Origin: Asterochloris sp. CNOR1
Lineage: Eukaryota > Chlorophyta > Trebouxiophyceae > Trebouxiales > Trebouxiaceae
NCBI GenBank assembly: GCA_963969365.1
Contig: OZ017753.1
Coordinates: 310,001-374,000, forward strand
DNA: 64,000 nucleotides
Reading direction: 5' to 3'
Of this stretch, positions 22,001 to 33,800 are shown piece by piece. A program made the position numbers and the translations under genes. The notes under the pieces are model-generated. The model worked only from the letters and a program-made list of their open reading frames with translations. It searched no databases and was not told the DNA's origin. Each line of letters begins with the position of its first letter. The first letter of the stretch is position 1.

Positions 22001-24529
22001 AGCAGCCCAGGCCAGCGGTGGCGATGTGGCCACCCTGCTGGTCCTCTCGGCCATGAACAAATACACAGGTGAGGCACCCGTGATTGAGTGGTCAGGATTT
22101 GGTGCTGACAAGCAGCATATTCTGTGCAAGGACCTGGGTCAGAGGGTGCTGTGCATGTGCACACTTAGTAGTCACGACTCTGCAACGCTTTACAGCAGGC
22201 AGCAGGAGTGGAACATTCTGTTGTGTAGGCAGGAGGCAGCAGGGGTTTGAATCATGCAGAGCCCTGGATGCATGTGTACATACAAGAAGAGCGCGCTTTT
22301 GTGTTTGCAGCATAGGTGGGGTGTGCTTTTGAGCTAGCAGGAGGCAGCAGGGGGTACTTCTGCAGAGCCCTCGCGGACTTTTGCTATATGTTTCTGTACT
22401 CAGTGCTTTCTTCACACACAGAAGGTACAGGGTGTTGTGTACTTCAACACCGCACCCCACCAGCGACAATCTAGCTGCTGCTAGATGGCCCAGCACAAGA
22501 TAGGCATCTTGACAAGCTGCCTCCATGCATCTCCAACGGCTCCATGCCTCATGGCACAGACGAGGAGCACGCCTGTGTTGAGGCGCTTGCGGGGCACTGT
22601 GGACGGGGCCTCCTGCGGCGCAGCACGGTGGTGTTCACGCATGGGGACGAGTTCGAAAACGACGATGACGAGTTACAAAGGTTTCTGCGGGAGGCGCCGA
22701 CTGCACTGCAGGTGAGTTGGGCGTGAGGCCTGTGTTGTCCCCTGAGGCTCAGGCAGGCTTCGCCCTCAGGCTGCAGGTTGCTGGACACCCTCAGAGCCCT
22801 GCAGCAAGGGCAGGTTGTTGGTTCCTGAGGGGGTTTAGTCGGACCATTGATGCTGAAGAACAGTGGGCTGTAGAGGGCGCTGCAGTTGGGCTGGTGTTGA
22901 GCAGCCAGATTCTCTTGAAACTTGGGGACCTGCTGGGCTGGGCACCTGCCAACTAATGTTGGTTTTGCAGCAGGAGGTTGGAGGGATTTGGGTGCTGCTT
23001 GCCACATTCTTCTTACTGTTGGGCAGGTGGTGGCTGGGTGACTGCTGCTAAGCAGAGGCAGCCCTTTGTGGGCACTGGGGTGCGGCAGCGGGAGGGGGTT
23101 TTGCAGCTTCAGTTCCGTTGAGCAGGCTGCACCTGTATCTTGGCAGAGCACACTGCAGCTATATCCACAGCCAAGCTGGCCAAGCTGTTCAGCTTCTGCC
23201 CAGGACCCTGCCGCCAGCCTCTCAAGCCTTTCAGCCTCTGTGCCTTCAGGCCTCATCCCTTTGTCAGCTTCTGCCAAGGCCGTGGAGGTGGTGATTGCCA
23301 GCACTGCTGAACAGCAAGTCGAGGGTTGCCACCCACGTCTGCTCCTTGTCTGCCCCCTCTGCAGGAGCTGCCGGGGCAGGTGGCTGGCCGCACAGTGCTG
23401 CTCATCCTCAAGTTGAGAGCTGCCGATCACTGTGCCTCCCGGCCACATCCCTGTTAACCTGCTGTGCAGGAGCTGCTGGGGCAGGTGGCTGGCCGGGCAG
23501 TGCTTCTGAACAACAAGAGGGTAGAGAACAGGGGCAGCCAAGTGCAGCTGCTCCTGCATCAGATGGATGAGATGCTGGGGCAGCTCAGCCCCCAGGAGGG
23601 GCCTCTGGAGGCGGTGGGGCCCCTGGCAGCACCAGGGTGAGAGCGGCTGCTGTCCTGCTGTGGTGCAGCTTGCTGTGAAGAGAGAGCACGGCGAGGCACT
23701 GCACGTACGCCAGTCACGGCATGACTGAATGGCTGACTGACTTGGTGGCCTCACGTGAGGCAAGGGGCAGCCTGTCTGCGCATGGTCCTCATTGCGGGAG
23801 GGTCCATGGGCTGACCATGTGCCATCAATTGGTGCCCAAACACCACCGTGTTCAAGCAAGGCTGCCGCATTGCAGCATGGAGCCTGTGCTGCTCGTTTGA
23901 CAGGCTGTCTGGTTACAGTCCTGAGGAGGCACTGCTGCAGGCATTGCATGCCTCAGCTTGAAGGACTGATTTGTTCGTATGTTGCGGCTTGGTCGTGGGC
24001 CAGGCCCTGCACATGCTACAGCTGCAGCTAACGGCACATGCCTCCCCTGCAGGTTGGACGCAGCACGCTGGGGCCTGACAGACCAGCAGCGCCAGCACCA
24101 GCTGCGCGCTGGCAGCCTTGTGCTCGCCTGTACCATAGGGTGAGGGTTTGGCAGCTTGCACTTTGGCAAATTGGCTGACCGAGTGCTGCGCTCTGCACGA
24201 CATGACAGCAACTCTGCCCCTGGAAACCCACTTTTTGACGCTGCTGCCATCCTGCTGGTGTTGAATCTGCTGCTGTGTCCTGCTGGTGCAGGGCTGTCGT
24301 AGTGATCAAGGTGGTGGCCTTCATCTTTGGGGGCAAGCAGGTGGCTGTTGCAGGCAGCGCCGTCAAGGCCCTGCAACTGAACATGCGTGGCCAGCTGCAG
24401 CTTGGCAGCAATCAGTACCATCAGCTTGTGGGGCATGGCTCCCTGGCCACCGACCAGGACCCCTCGCGGCCCATCACATCACCCATCCCTCTGCACCTGA
24501 TGCTCGGCGGCGCTGTAGACCTGTCGTGA
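19058..24529 (+). CDS. AIG1/GIMAP-type GTPase with C-terminal hydrophobic anchor
   Basis: Septin-like GTPases of the AIG1/GIMAP/Toc class typically act on membranes. Exons: 19058 or 19094 to about 19228 (acidic start, SAGNDSESEEWEFL), about 19900-20129 (Ser/Gln-rich), about 20611-21079 (Ala/Pro/Gly-rich linker then VVLLGKTGTGKSSTGN, G1), about 21310-21408 (RAASVTLR, ITVIDTPG, G3), about 21940-22069 (LLDTAATN, ATLLVLSAMNKYT), about 22545-22711 (DEEHACVEAL, STVVFTHGDEF, G4), 23470-23638 (ELLGQVAGRAVLLNNKR), about 24054-24140 and about 24293-24529 (AVVVIKVVAFIFGG, then hydrophilic tail). The GKTGTGKSSTGNLILG P-loop and the helix after G4 favour AIG1/GIMAP over Toc34. The hydrophobic stretch across the last two exons may anchor it. 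Start choice is uncertain. Confidence 0.78.
19612..19930 (+). repeat. Five degraded tandem units ahead of a GTPase exon
   Basis: Units start near 19612, 19675, 19736, 19802 and 19890, with spacing of 61-88 bp. Each begins with a CCCYTGCARG-like word followed by CAGCA and ends near a CTGCAGG acceptor-like word. The first and last units are most alike (CTGCARGGCAGCAGCCTGGC). The last unit runs into the likely real exon, so the earlier four look like decayed copies of its start. Confidence 0.65.
23355..23520 (+). repeat. Duplicated acceptor and exon start in the GTPase gene
   Basis: A GCAG acceptor at 23361-23364 and another at 23466-23469 each precede GAGCTGC(C/T)GGGGCAGGTGGC, 105 bp apart. 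The second leads into the real exon (ELLGQVAGRAVLLNNKR). The first reads ELPGQVAGRTVLLILK and then reaches a stop, so it appears to be a ghost exon. Confidence 0.82.
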
Positions 24530-24853
24530 ACCGCGATATCAGTACCCCCACCTCACCAAGGCGTGCTACTAGAGGTGCTGCCGCATCATATCATGCTTGT
24601 GCGTTGAGAAGAAGAATCCTTGTGTGTATGCTTGCACTCCCAGAACCATGCCCTCCAGTAACTGCCTTTCTGCTTCAAAGTGTACCAGCCTGACTTACTC
24701 ACGCTTCAAGCTCATGTATGCCAATGTAGTGTGCTGTATACTGTTGTGTTTGTTCAAGTAGATTGATTCTTATGAGCCCTTTCAGCAGCTGAAGATGTGT
24801 AAATCAAAGGCAGGGGATAGCATGGGGCCAGCAACTCAGACAGGAACGCCATA
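24530..24853. other. 3' intergenic region between converging genes
   Basis: Between the stop codons of the AIG1-like gene (plus) and the SHPRH-like gene (minus). It holds one TGTAA word at 24798-24802 and no coding segment that I can support. Confidence 0.6.
24798..24802 (+). terminator. Candidate TGTAA polyadenylation signal for the AIG1-like gene
   Basis: TGTAA is the usual poly(A) signal of chlorophyte algae. This one lies about 270 nt after the GTPase stop codon. Confidence 0.35.
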
Positions 24854-27800
24854 TCATGTTGGCCATTTCAAATTTTGGGGTGTGCAGCCAGCAAAAGGGG
24901 TAGTGTACGGCCTGTCAGGAGCTCGTGGTCTGCAGTGATTGGACCTGCAAGGCATGGCATTTCTGGCTGAGCCTTGGTGGTACGCTGGCATGACAAGGAG
25001 TGGTGCCAGGCAACACAGAACAGGCAGCATGAGGTGGTGCCCAGTCACACGTCGCACCACGTGCAGGCAGGTAACGCAGGCCTGCGCCAGCGGTGGGCAG
25101 CAGAAAGGGCAGCCAGGCGCACCAATTGCTTCCACATTGCCGTGATCTGCAGACTTTCCAGCCTCATTGCCGGGTGCTGGCCGCCGCTGGTTCATGATGG
25201 CCTCCTCAATGGTGTCACGGGCAAGCAGGCGCACGATGCGGGTGGGCCTCTTCTGACCTGCAAGGGAGAGGAGTGGCGGTGCCTCAGCTCAGCTGAAGCA
25301 CTATCCTTTTGCTGAATGGTACAGGTGGCCTTGATGATGGCTCCGTCCCAGTCACGGGCAAAGGGCCTTTGCAGGCTGCAGGAGAAACACTCATGCGGGC
25401 AAGTACCTATGCAATGTGGTAGCTGGGGCACAGCTGCCTGTCCCTGCTTGCACTGCCAGGTGACATGCCGTGTACATCCTGTACCAGCTCTGCAGCAGCC
25501 TTGCACTGTCTGGCATGGCTGCCTCAGGCACTTGGTCATCTGCATGACTCACAATTGTCAGCAACCCACCTAGGCGGTGCACACGCCCAGCTGCCTGCGT
25601 CTCCAGGCCAATGTTGAGGTTGGGCTCCAGCAGGAAGACGGTGCTGGCCACCGTGAGGGTCAGGCCGGCAGCCCCGCCGCCTGTGCTCATGACAACGGTC
25701 AGCACTGTGGTTGTCTTGTCATGAATGAAGTCCCTCAGGGCATTTGTGCGCTCCTCGGGCAGGGCTCCGCACAGCGTGGCCTGCAGCAGCAGGCAGAACT
25801 GACTGACTTGCAGGTGGGAGCGGTCTCGACTTCCCTGCAGCAGACTGCAAGCCATTTAAAGCCTGGTCTCCATTGGGCGTCATGTGACCATCAGGCAGGC
25901 GGGTCCCACTGAGCAAGTCCTTGGAGATGCCCCAGACCCTTGTCCTCAATTCTGGGACAATGAGGGCAGAGCAGGGGTGGTGCCTGCAGAACTGCTGCAG
26001 GCTCCGCCAGCTGCAGGCAAGGCCCAGACTCTGCCTAGGCCTTGTGCAGCAGGCTTGGGCTAGTAGTGGGTTTGCTCCAGGCAGGTGGGTGAGCAGCATG
26101 CAATCTGCAAAGCTAAGACCATCCTTGGTTGCTATGTGCGGCAATGGCTGCAGCTGTAGCTGCAGACAAGTGATTGATCAGGAAGGATTTGTGTTGGGAT
26201 CTAAGGCATACATGGGTTACATGTTGACTGACTCACATTGCCAATGCCGCTGTTGGTCAGGGCGTCGTTGACCAGCTTCAGCAGGCGTCCCCAGGAGCTG
26301 AACACCACAGCCTTGGCTGAAGGGTCGGTGGCCTGCATCTTGCCCAGCTCCACCAGCAGCGCAGACACCTGCAGGGAGCATGCCTCAGAGTGTGCCGCCT
26401 GAGGTCGAGAGCATCAAGCATGGGCGCACGCCTGCTCATGCAGGATCCACCAGCAGCGCGGGCAGTGCCCAGACACCATTTGTGAGCTTTAGGCTAGGCC
26501 ACATACAGTATCGCACCACAACACAGGAGGCAGCTGATTTTCAGCTTTTGAGTCTCTAAGACAACAACAGCTTGGTGGTCACTGTTTATGTGCCATCTGG
26601 TGCTCAAGCGCAGCAGAGTCGGTGGCAGAAGCTGCTGGCAGCAGTAGCCTGAACTGAGCCCAGCAGTGCCAAGTAGACTACTGCCAGCTGAACATAGGAG
26701 CACAGATCGGCTGGAGTCCCACCTTGGCCCCAAACTCGCCACTGTTAGCATTCAGGCTGGCATTCACAGCGGCCTCCTCATCGCTGCAAGCATTGTGCAG
26801 GTCAGCCTGGCGCAGGGGCTGGCGGCACAGAGGGCAGTCCTGCCCCTGGGCCACAGTCTCCATAATGCACGCCGTGCTGCAGGCAAGGGGGCAATTACAG
26901 ACTCAGTCTGAGGGGCAGCTCAGGGCAGCAGTGGGGCTGCGGCAGGAGTCCGGCCATGGTGCGTGTCTCCACGATGCACGCTGTGCTGCAGGCAGGGAGG
27001 CAATGACCGATCAGTCTGAGGGGCAGCTCAGGGCAGCCGTGGGGCTTCAGGCAAGGAGGCAACGACAGATCAGTCTGAGGGGCAGCTCAGGGCAGCAGTG
27101 CGGCTGCAGGCACAAGCTTGGTGGAGAGTTGCTGCCCTGGGACAAATGCGTTTCATGCCCGCCATGCTGAGAAGGGGATTGGGGGGACAGCAGCAGATTC
27201 AGGCTGCAACCTAGCAGGCTGTGCGGTGCAGAGTGGGGCAGCAGCAGGGCTGCTGTGGCCTGCAAGTGGAATTGAGGTCCTGTTGTCACCACCTTTGGCC
27301 TTTGCAAGTCAAGCTAGGCTGCGAAGCTCATTCATGGTGCCCCGCCTGCTACAAGCTGTGGTGGCGGAACTGCCACTTGGGGACCAGAGGTGTGCAAGAT
27401 AATCTGCCTCACAGTTGGGCCCACGGTGTCCAGCCTGGCAAAAGCTGGTGGCTGGCTTGCCACTTTGGGACCAGTGGTGTGCCAGATGATCTGCCTCACA
27501 ATTGGCTCACCAGAAGATGTGGCCACAGCCAGTGATGGTCCTGCTGCCCTCCAAGTCGTCCAGGCAAATCGGACAGCTGTTCTGGTCCTGCTGGTCACCG
27601 TCTCCAGCAGCGGCGGCCACCGCAGCGGCGGAGGCACCTGCACCATCAAGCAGGCGGCGCGAAATTCAGCCCTAGGAACGTGCTGCTTGACGTGCAGCAG
27701 CTGCCATTGCAGCAAGCTTGGCAATTCATGGTAAGGTGGGCAGCATCAAGTGCTGTGCGAAGTGCCATGTCGGCATGCAGCAGCCGCCACAGCAGCAGCA

Positions 27801-30800
27801 GGGGCACCTGCGTGACATAGTAGCTTCTGCTGACGATTTGGGAGACCCAATGAAAGGCACCCCGTGTGGTGCAGCAGAGGTGGCTACTGTCAACATCAGC
27901 TTATCAGAGAGGACAAGGCTGCCTTTGGCTGCCAATCTGTGTGCTGTTTCGTCGTCTACAGCGGGACCGAGCGACGCCTGGGCTGGCCGGTTGCCGATAA
28001 GAAGCACACTCACATCTCAGCCCTGCTGCACCAGAACTGACTCATGTTCAGCCACAGCTACAGCCTGACTGCCCTTCACTGTCTGCTTGAAGGCCAGAAA
28101 CTCAGTCTTGCTGCATTAACAGAGCCCACCTGCTGCCTTGAGTGCAGCCACAGCTGCAGCCTGGCTGTTCTCCTCCACCAGCTTGGCCTTGCCCTTCACC
28201 GCTGCCAGCACCTGAAGCTCGTTGTTCAGCGAGTGCTTCAGGACGTGCCACAGCTTCAGCCTTGAGGACTTGTGCATGGACAGCAGCTTCTCAGCAGCAG
28301 ATTTGGTCTGACTCCGGCTCCTCAATTCGTCATACATGCGGAGGGCAGGCTTCGCCAGCCTGCAGAACACAGATAGACCGTGGTGACATGCTCCCAATGC
28401 CTGAGAGTCAAGAATCAGCATCCAGCCGCAAAGGTGCCTAAAAAGCGATCAGACCAGCTGTTGGGCAAAACAAGGTAACTAGCGTGAGGGCTCAAACAGT
28501 TCAGCTCAACAAGTGTGGTCAGCTGCTGATGTTGTTGACTTCAAGCAGTGACTTGCTGGCAAGAAGCCAGCTTCAATGCAGAGCTGTGTAGGCTGAAACA
28601 CCTCAATGCTGGGCCGCAAGACTCAGGGCCAGAGGCAGGCATCTAGCCTGGTCTGCCTGCATGGCCCCACTTGATCAGGTGCACCTGCTCAGCTAGCTTC
28701 AACTGCAGGCTGGGCACATTCCCTGCCGATCTCAGCATGCATTTGGCACATGCAGGCACATTTACATCTCTCCACAAGCTGCTAGCTGCCGAACCTGTCT
28801 CAATTGCTCTGACCTGGTCGCGCTCTGATCAGGTTAGCTGCATTCCGATCAGGGCAGATCAGCTGCTGGACAAAAGGTGCACATGTTCTGAGCAGCCCCA
28901 ATGGATGTAGCAATGTGTGCCGTCACAGCCCCCACCTGGTCAGGCGTGCATGCTCAGCACGCCTCCACGCCAGGCTCGGCCCGGTCAGCTCCTCCTCCGG
29001 CTCTACAAACCGTGTGCGCTTGCTTTGGCGCAGCCCTTCCTCCGGGTCTGGCAGGTCTGGCATTGCAATGCCCAAGTCGCTGCGCAGGTCGTCTGCCTTG
29101 CAGGCTGCTGCCTGTAGCCAAAAGGGCTGTGTGCCAAAAGGGAGACACTCAGAGATGTAAGCACCTGGCAGAAGTCAGGACAAAGCTAAGTATCTTGCTG
29201 CACAGATTGGATGCCCTGGAGGCTGCTAACTTAGTGCCACTGCAGAGCATGATTCATGTGTTAGCGCACAGCAGCTTGAGCGCCTAGCTTGAGCTGCCTG
29301 ACAAGCTGCCATCTGGCCAAGACTGGGACCAGCCTAGTCAAGTGCATTGCAGCTGAGGGCATGGTATTGTTCTGTAACATACTGCTAGCGTGTCGATGGC
29401 TGAGCCTTTCACACGCAGCCAGCTCAGGAAAGCCTGCTGCCTAAGATGCAAGCATAACATCAAGCATTAGCACAACTGGAGGGCTTGACCAGGTGCTGTG
29501 TCAGGGTCTACATTGTGCAATCGGCAGCTGCGCTGCCACAAAAAATGCAGGTGTCCTGTACGCTAGGCAGTGGCAAGTGCGCACCATCTCGGTGCCAGCT
29601 GAAGAGAAAAGGTATCACTCGAGACACTGGCACCAGTAATGGACACAACCAGCAGAAAGCACCTGCGCCGCAGCCTGCCTGCTGCAGGTGGCATACGCTG
29701 TCAATGCTGGGGCCGCTTCGGGTTGCCATACTACAGTTCCTGCCAAGGCTAGCAAAAGACACAACTGCTGCAAGTGCAGCTTGCCTTGGCAGACCATCCC
29801 CTGCCCTGAGGGTTGAACGGTTTCTGCCAAGACAACTGCAATCTAAGTACTACATACTGCCTTGCCTGCTGCAGGTCCTGGACACAAGGCAAGGGCCTTG
29901 GACTGCAGCATGCCTGCTGCTGCAGGGGTTGCCTATGACCCCCAGAGGCCTGCCTGCACTGCTGCACAGCCCCATTTGTGCCCAGCCAGGCAGTTGAAAA
30001 GCCGGTGCATTGCAGCCTTACAGCTTTAGGGGCCCCAGGCCGTCCCGTTCATGCCGCCCCAACACCTCTGTCATCACAAGCACAAAGCAGACCACCATCT
30101 GCTGCAGGTGGCCGAGGCGCTCAGTCCTGGCTGCGTCAGGCCCTCCCTGCACAGCTGCTCCAGGGCACCGCCAGCCGTTAGTCTCAGCCAGCCTCTGCTG
30201 CTCCAGCACCTCTGCCAAGGCAGGCACAGTGCAGGTTTCATGCATTGCAGCTTGCCTGCTGCAGGTGGCGCAAGCTCTCTTGCCCAGAGGCCTCCCTCTG
30301 CTGGCACTGCTGCTCCAGCAGCTCTGCCAGCAGCTCATATGCATCCAGCTCCAGCTGGCGCCATTGCCTTGACCGGGTGCGCCCCATCTTGCGCATCTCT
30401 TGCTGAAGCTCAGTCAGAGGGCCACAGGGACGGGCATAGTCCAGGCTGCAGCAGAGGCAGGGTCTCTTTGAGGCAGGCAGCAGCTAATGAAGTACACCAG
30501 GTGTGTTAGGGGTTGCTGCGTCAAATGTGGTCAAGGCTGCAGCAGGGGCAGGCAACTATGTGAGGCGGGCAGCAACCAGCACAACATGCAAGGTGTCTCA
30601 AGGGTCACAGACTTAGGTGTGGTCCAGACTACAGCACAGCTGCACAGGGCAGGGCCTGAGCTGGCACCCATTCAGTGTAACTGTGTACATGGTGGGCCGA
30701 ATGCTGCCTCTGCTGACTGTGTAGTCAGCAGCAAGCAAGGCGTCAGGCCTGCCTGAGAGACAGCCAGGTGTGATGTGAGCGAGATACAGGTCGCATTGCA

Positions 30801-33800
30801 GGAAATTTCAGCACCGGCTCGTTCAGTCCTGGCGTTCTCAAGGAGACCGGACTTGCTGCTCTCTAGCACGCAGGCAGCAACTGCTGTCCCAAAGACGCAG
30901 AGTCCACCTTTGAGCACCGGTCAGCTCCTGCAGACTCACTCTGGCTCCTGCTCCTGAAAACTGGCGTCCACGGCACTGCTTTCACATGAGGGGCCCAGCC
31001 TCATGGCAGCTTCAGAGGACGGCTGCGGCCCTGAGCTGCCAGCAGCGCTGGCACTCCGTTCCTGCTGCTCGGCGGGTGCCAGCCCTGAGGGCCCTGCAGC
31101 ATCGACTGTGGACGCCGGCATGCTGCCAGGACCAGGGTCTGCCAGCACCTCCTCTGCAGACCCACGGCAGCTGGCAGGCAGCATTGACGACTTCAACTCG
31201 TTCTGCTCCTGGTCCGTCCGCAGCTGCTTCAGCAGGCTGCCTGCATCACAGCTGTCAGGTGCCGCCGCTGCCGCCTTGCTGCTGCCAGCTGGGCCAGAGG
31301 GGCCCTGTGCCTCATGAGGTGTGTTGGCTGCAGCTGGCTGCTGAACGGGTGCCTGCGGGGGAGCAGGGCTTTGGCTGCGGCCCTGATGCGCAGAGCTGAC
31401 ACCCTGCAGCAGTGGGCAGGCTTGTGAAGGTGCAGCACCCCAGCCTGAGCAGGCATGCAGACACAGCTGGAGATTGAGCCGGTCAGAAGGCACCAGAAGA
31501 ACGGCAGAAGCAGATTCATTCTGTGCAAACGGAATGGCAGATGTCTAAAGGAGTTTCAACCCTTAGGGTGGCAGGCCTGCCAAAGGAAGCGCTGCTGTCG
31601 CCATGCAGCACAACAGCGCAGGAATGCGGATGCAGTGGAGGCTCACCTGCCCTGCACACTTTGCCTTGCAGGCATCACGGATCTCCTGCAGGTGACCGCC
31701 AGCAGCAGCTGTGGCAATGGCAGCCTTCTGACTGGCAGCCTCCAGCGCAACCTTGCGGGCTTCCTTGCTCACAATAGGCAGCCCACTCATTGTTCTCAAC
31801 TTGCTGCACGGCTCCCGTGGCAGGGCATTGATGAGGCCATCATTCACCAGCTGGTGCTGCAGGGGCAGTGGTAAACAGTCAATTGTGTCCCCCCCTTGTT
31901 GGGTGCCAATGAGCCTGATCTTCACAAAGTAACTCTGCAGGGGCAAGAGGGCAAACAATCCTCGTGGAAATGCCAGAGCAGGGTATGGGCCTACAGCAGA
32001 GCATCGCTGAGCTCATTGCCCCAGAGCTGTCACTGCAGGGGTTTGGATGGCACAGTGCCCCAGCCAGGAGCTGCCACAGCTGGGCGTGGGTGAGTCAGTT
32101 GGTGATGCCGACACAAGGGGGCCTCACTATGAAGCAGGGAGTCGAGAGCTGCCAGAGCAGATTATAGACCCTCAGGGCAGACCTGAGACCTGAAAGGTGA
32201 CGGCGGTGCAGAGCACTACTCGCAGACTGTCAGGCAAGACGCCTGGTCGCTGCGGCAGCAGCTTGCTGTGTGCCAGGAAGGCTCAATGTGTCACAGCAGG
32301 CTGTGCAGCGCAAGCGGTGTCCTCAATCTCTGACATCAGGGTCCATCCTCTGTTCTCCTGAGGTGGGATTGCAGCACCCTGAGCAGCTGGCAAGAAAGCA
32401 CACCTGCAGGACCAGCTCCAGATGGGGGACTGGCGGCCACGAGCCGCCGCGCCTCCTCTTCCTGTCAGGGCTCCCAGCCGCGGGGCGCTTGCCCTTGTCT
32501 GTTGCAGTCGCCCGCGCAGGCAGCGAAGACACCGTTTTGTAGGTGGCCTCATCCTTTGGCGTCTGCGCCTGAGATGCCCCATACGACGCCTCTGGCTCCC
32601 TGGGGCGCTTCCGGCTGGCCTCTGCCGCAGCACTGCTCACTGCTGGGCCGGGCAGGCCGTCACTGGCCTCCCTGCGGGTGGCTGTGCTCCAGTCCATACT
32701 GGACCGACTGCCGCCTGAGGTATTGGGTGATGACGGGGACAGCAGCCTAGCCGCCACCCTGGCAGCCTTGGCTGCCTTGGCGCCAGCTTTCTGGCTATGT
32801 TCTGGGCTCTGCTCCAGCCAGCAGGGGTCAAAAGGATGTACCAAGCAGCCGTCACTGCCCCTGTGCTGCGCCAGGCTGTGGATGGAGGTATCCAGGTCTG
32901 TGTCGGCAGCCTCCTGGATCTGCTGCACCAGGTGTAGCATCTCAAGGCCTGCAGGACAGCAGCGTAGTATGGTGCAGCTGCCTTTGTACATGCAGACTGA
33001 AGCTGACATGCACATTGGCTTGATTGATGGGATGCTCATCAGAAGGAGGCAAAAGCGGGCGCAAGCAAGCAGTAAACCAGACAGCAGGATCAGCAATGCA
33101 CAAATTCGTCAATATTGGCTGCATGAAACATCAGCAAGAGCTTGAACCAGGGCCGCCCTGCGGCAGGAGTGCTTGGGCATTGCCAAACATGCAGACTGGC
33201 CTCACTTGGCAAGTCAGATGGCTTCGTCAACGCAGCCGCCTTGACAAGGCAGGCCTGCATGTAGGTCCGTAGCGCGCTGTCGTACTCCAGGTAGGCCTTT
33301 TGGGACAGCTTGCGCATGATGTCCGACATGCCCAGGCGCTCGTTGCCCAGCACGTTGTCGTTGCGGCGCACGATCTGGGGGTGGCAGCAGGCCTGGCGCA
33401 GCTCCGTGAAGAGGCGCAGCAGGGATGCGCTGCCCCTGCAGGGGTAAAGCGCCAAGAGTGATGAGGATAGCTTTCGTGCCCTGCAAACCTTGGGTTTTGG
33501 AGACAGGGTGAAAGCCAGCTGGGGGGCAGCTCTGTGACCAAGTACAGCCCCCTGCACCTGACAAACAGTGGCGCAGTCTGTGACGCTGGCCATCAGAAGA
33601 AACCCCTCCTGCAAGGATTGCATTTGAACAGGGTCAGAAAGGGCTAACATGAGTCAGCTGTATGAAGTGGACAAGTGGAAGCTTGCTTGCCAAGCAAAGG
33701 GAGCACCAGCAGGGAGTCGGGAGACCAGTCCTCCCTCATATCTCTGCATGGAGGCCGGTGTGGCTCTGCTGCATGCAGGTCCTGGCTTGCTCCGTGATAG

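Larger units (their letters stand above)
26710..27600 (-). other. C3HC4 RING domain of the SHPRH-like protein, split by an intron
   Basis: The first half is SCPICLDDLEGSRTITGCGH then IF, ending ATCTTCTG before donor GTGAGC (about 27520). The second half starts after CTGCAG near 26880. The junction codon TG+C restores Cys, giving C-G-H-x2-C-x2-C followed by QGQDCPLCRQPL. All eight zinc ligands are present after splicing. Confidence 0.8.

Noticed and set aside
22549-23949. A 466-codon open frame on the minus strand.
   Set aside because: It runs antisense to recognised AIG1-like GTPase exons, has low-complexity Ser/Pro/Gln content and no family similarity; long spurious frames are common in this CAG/CTG-rich sequence.
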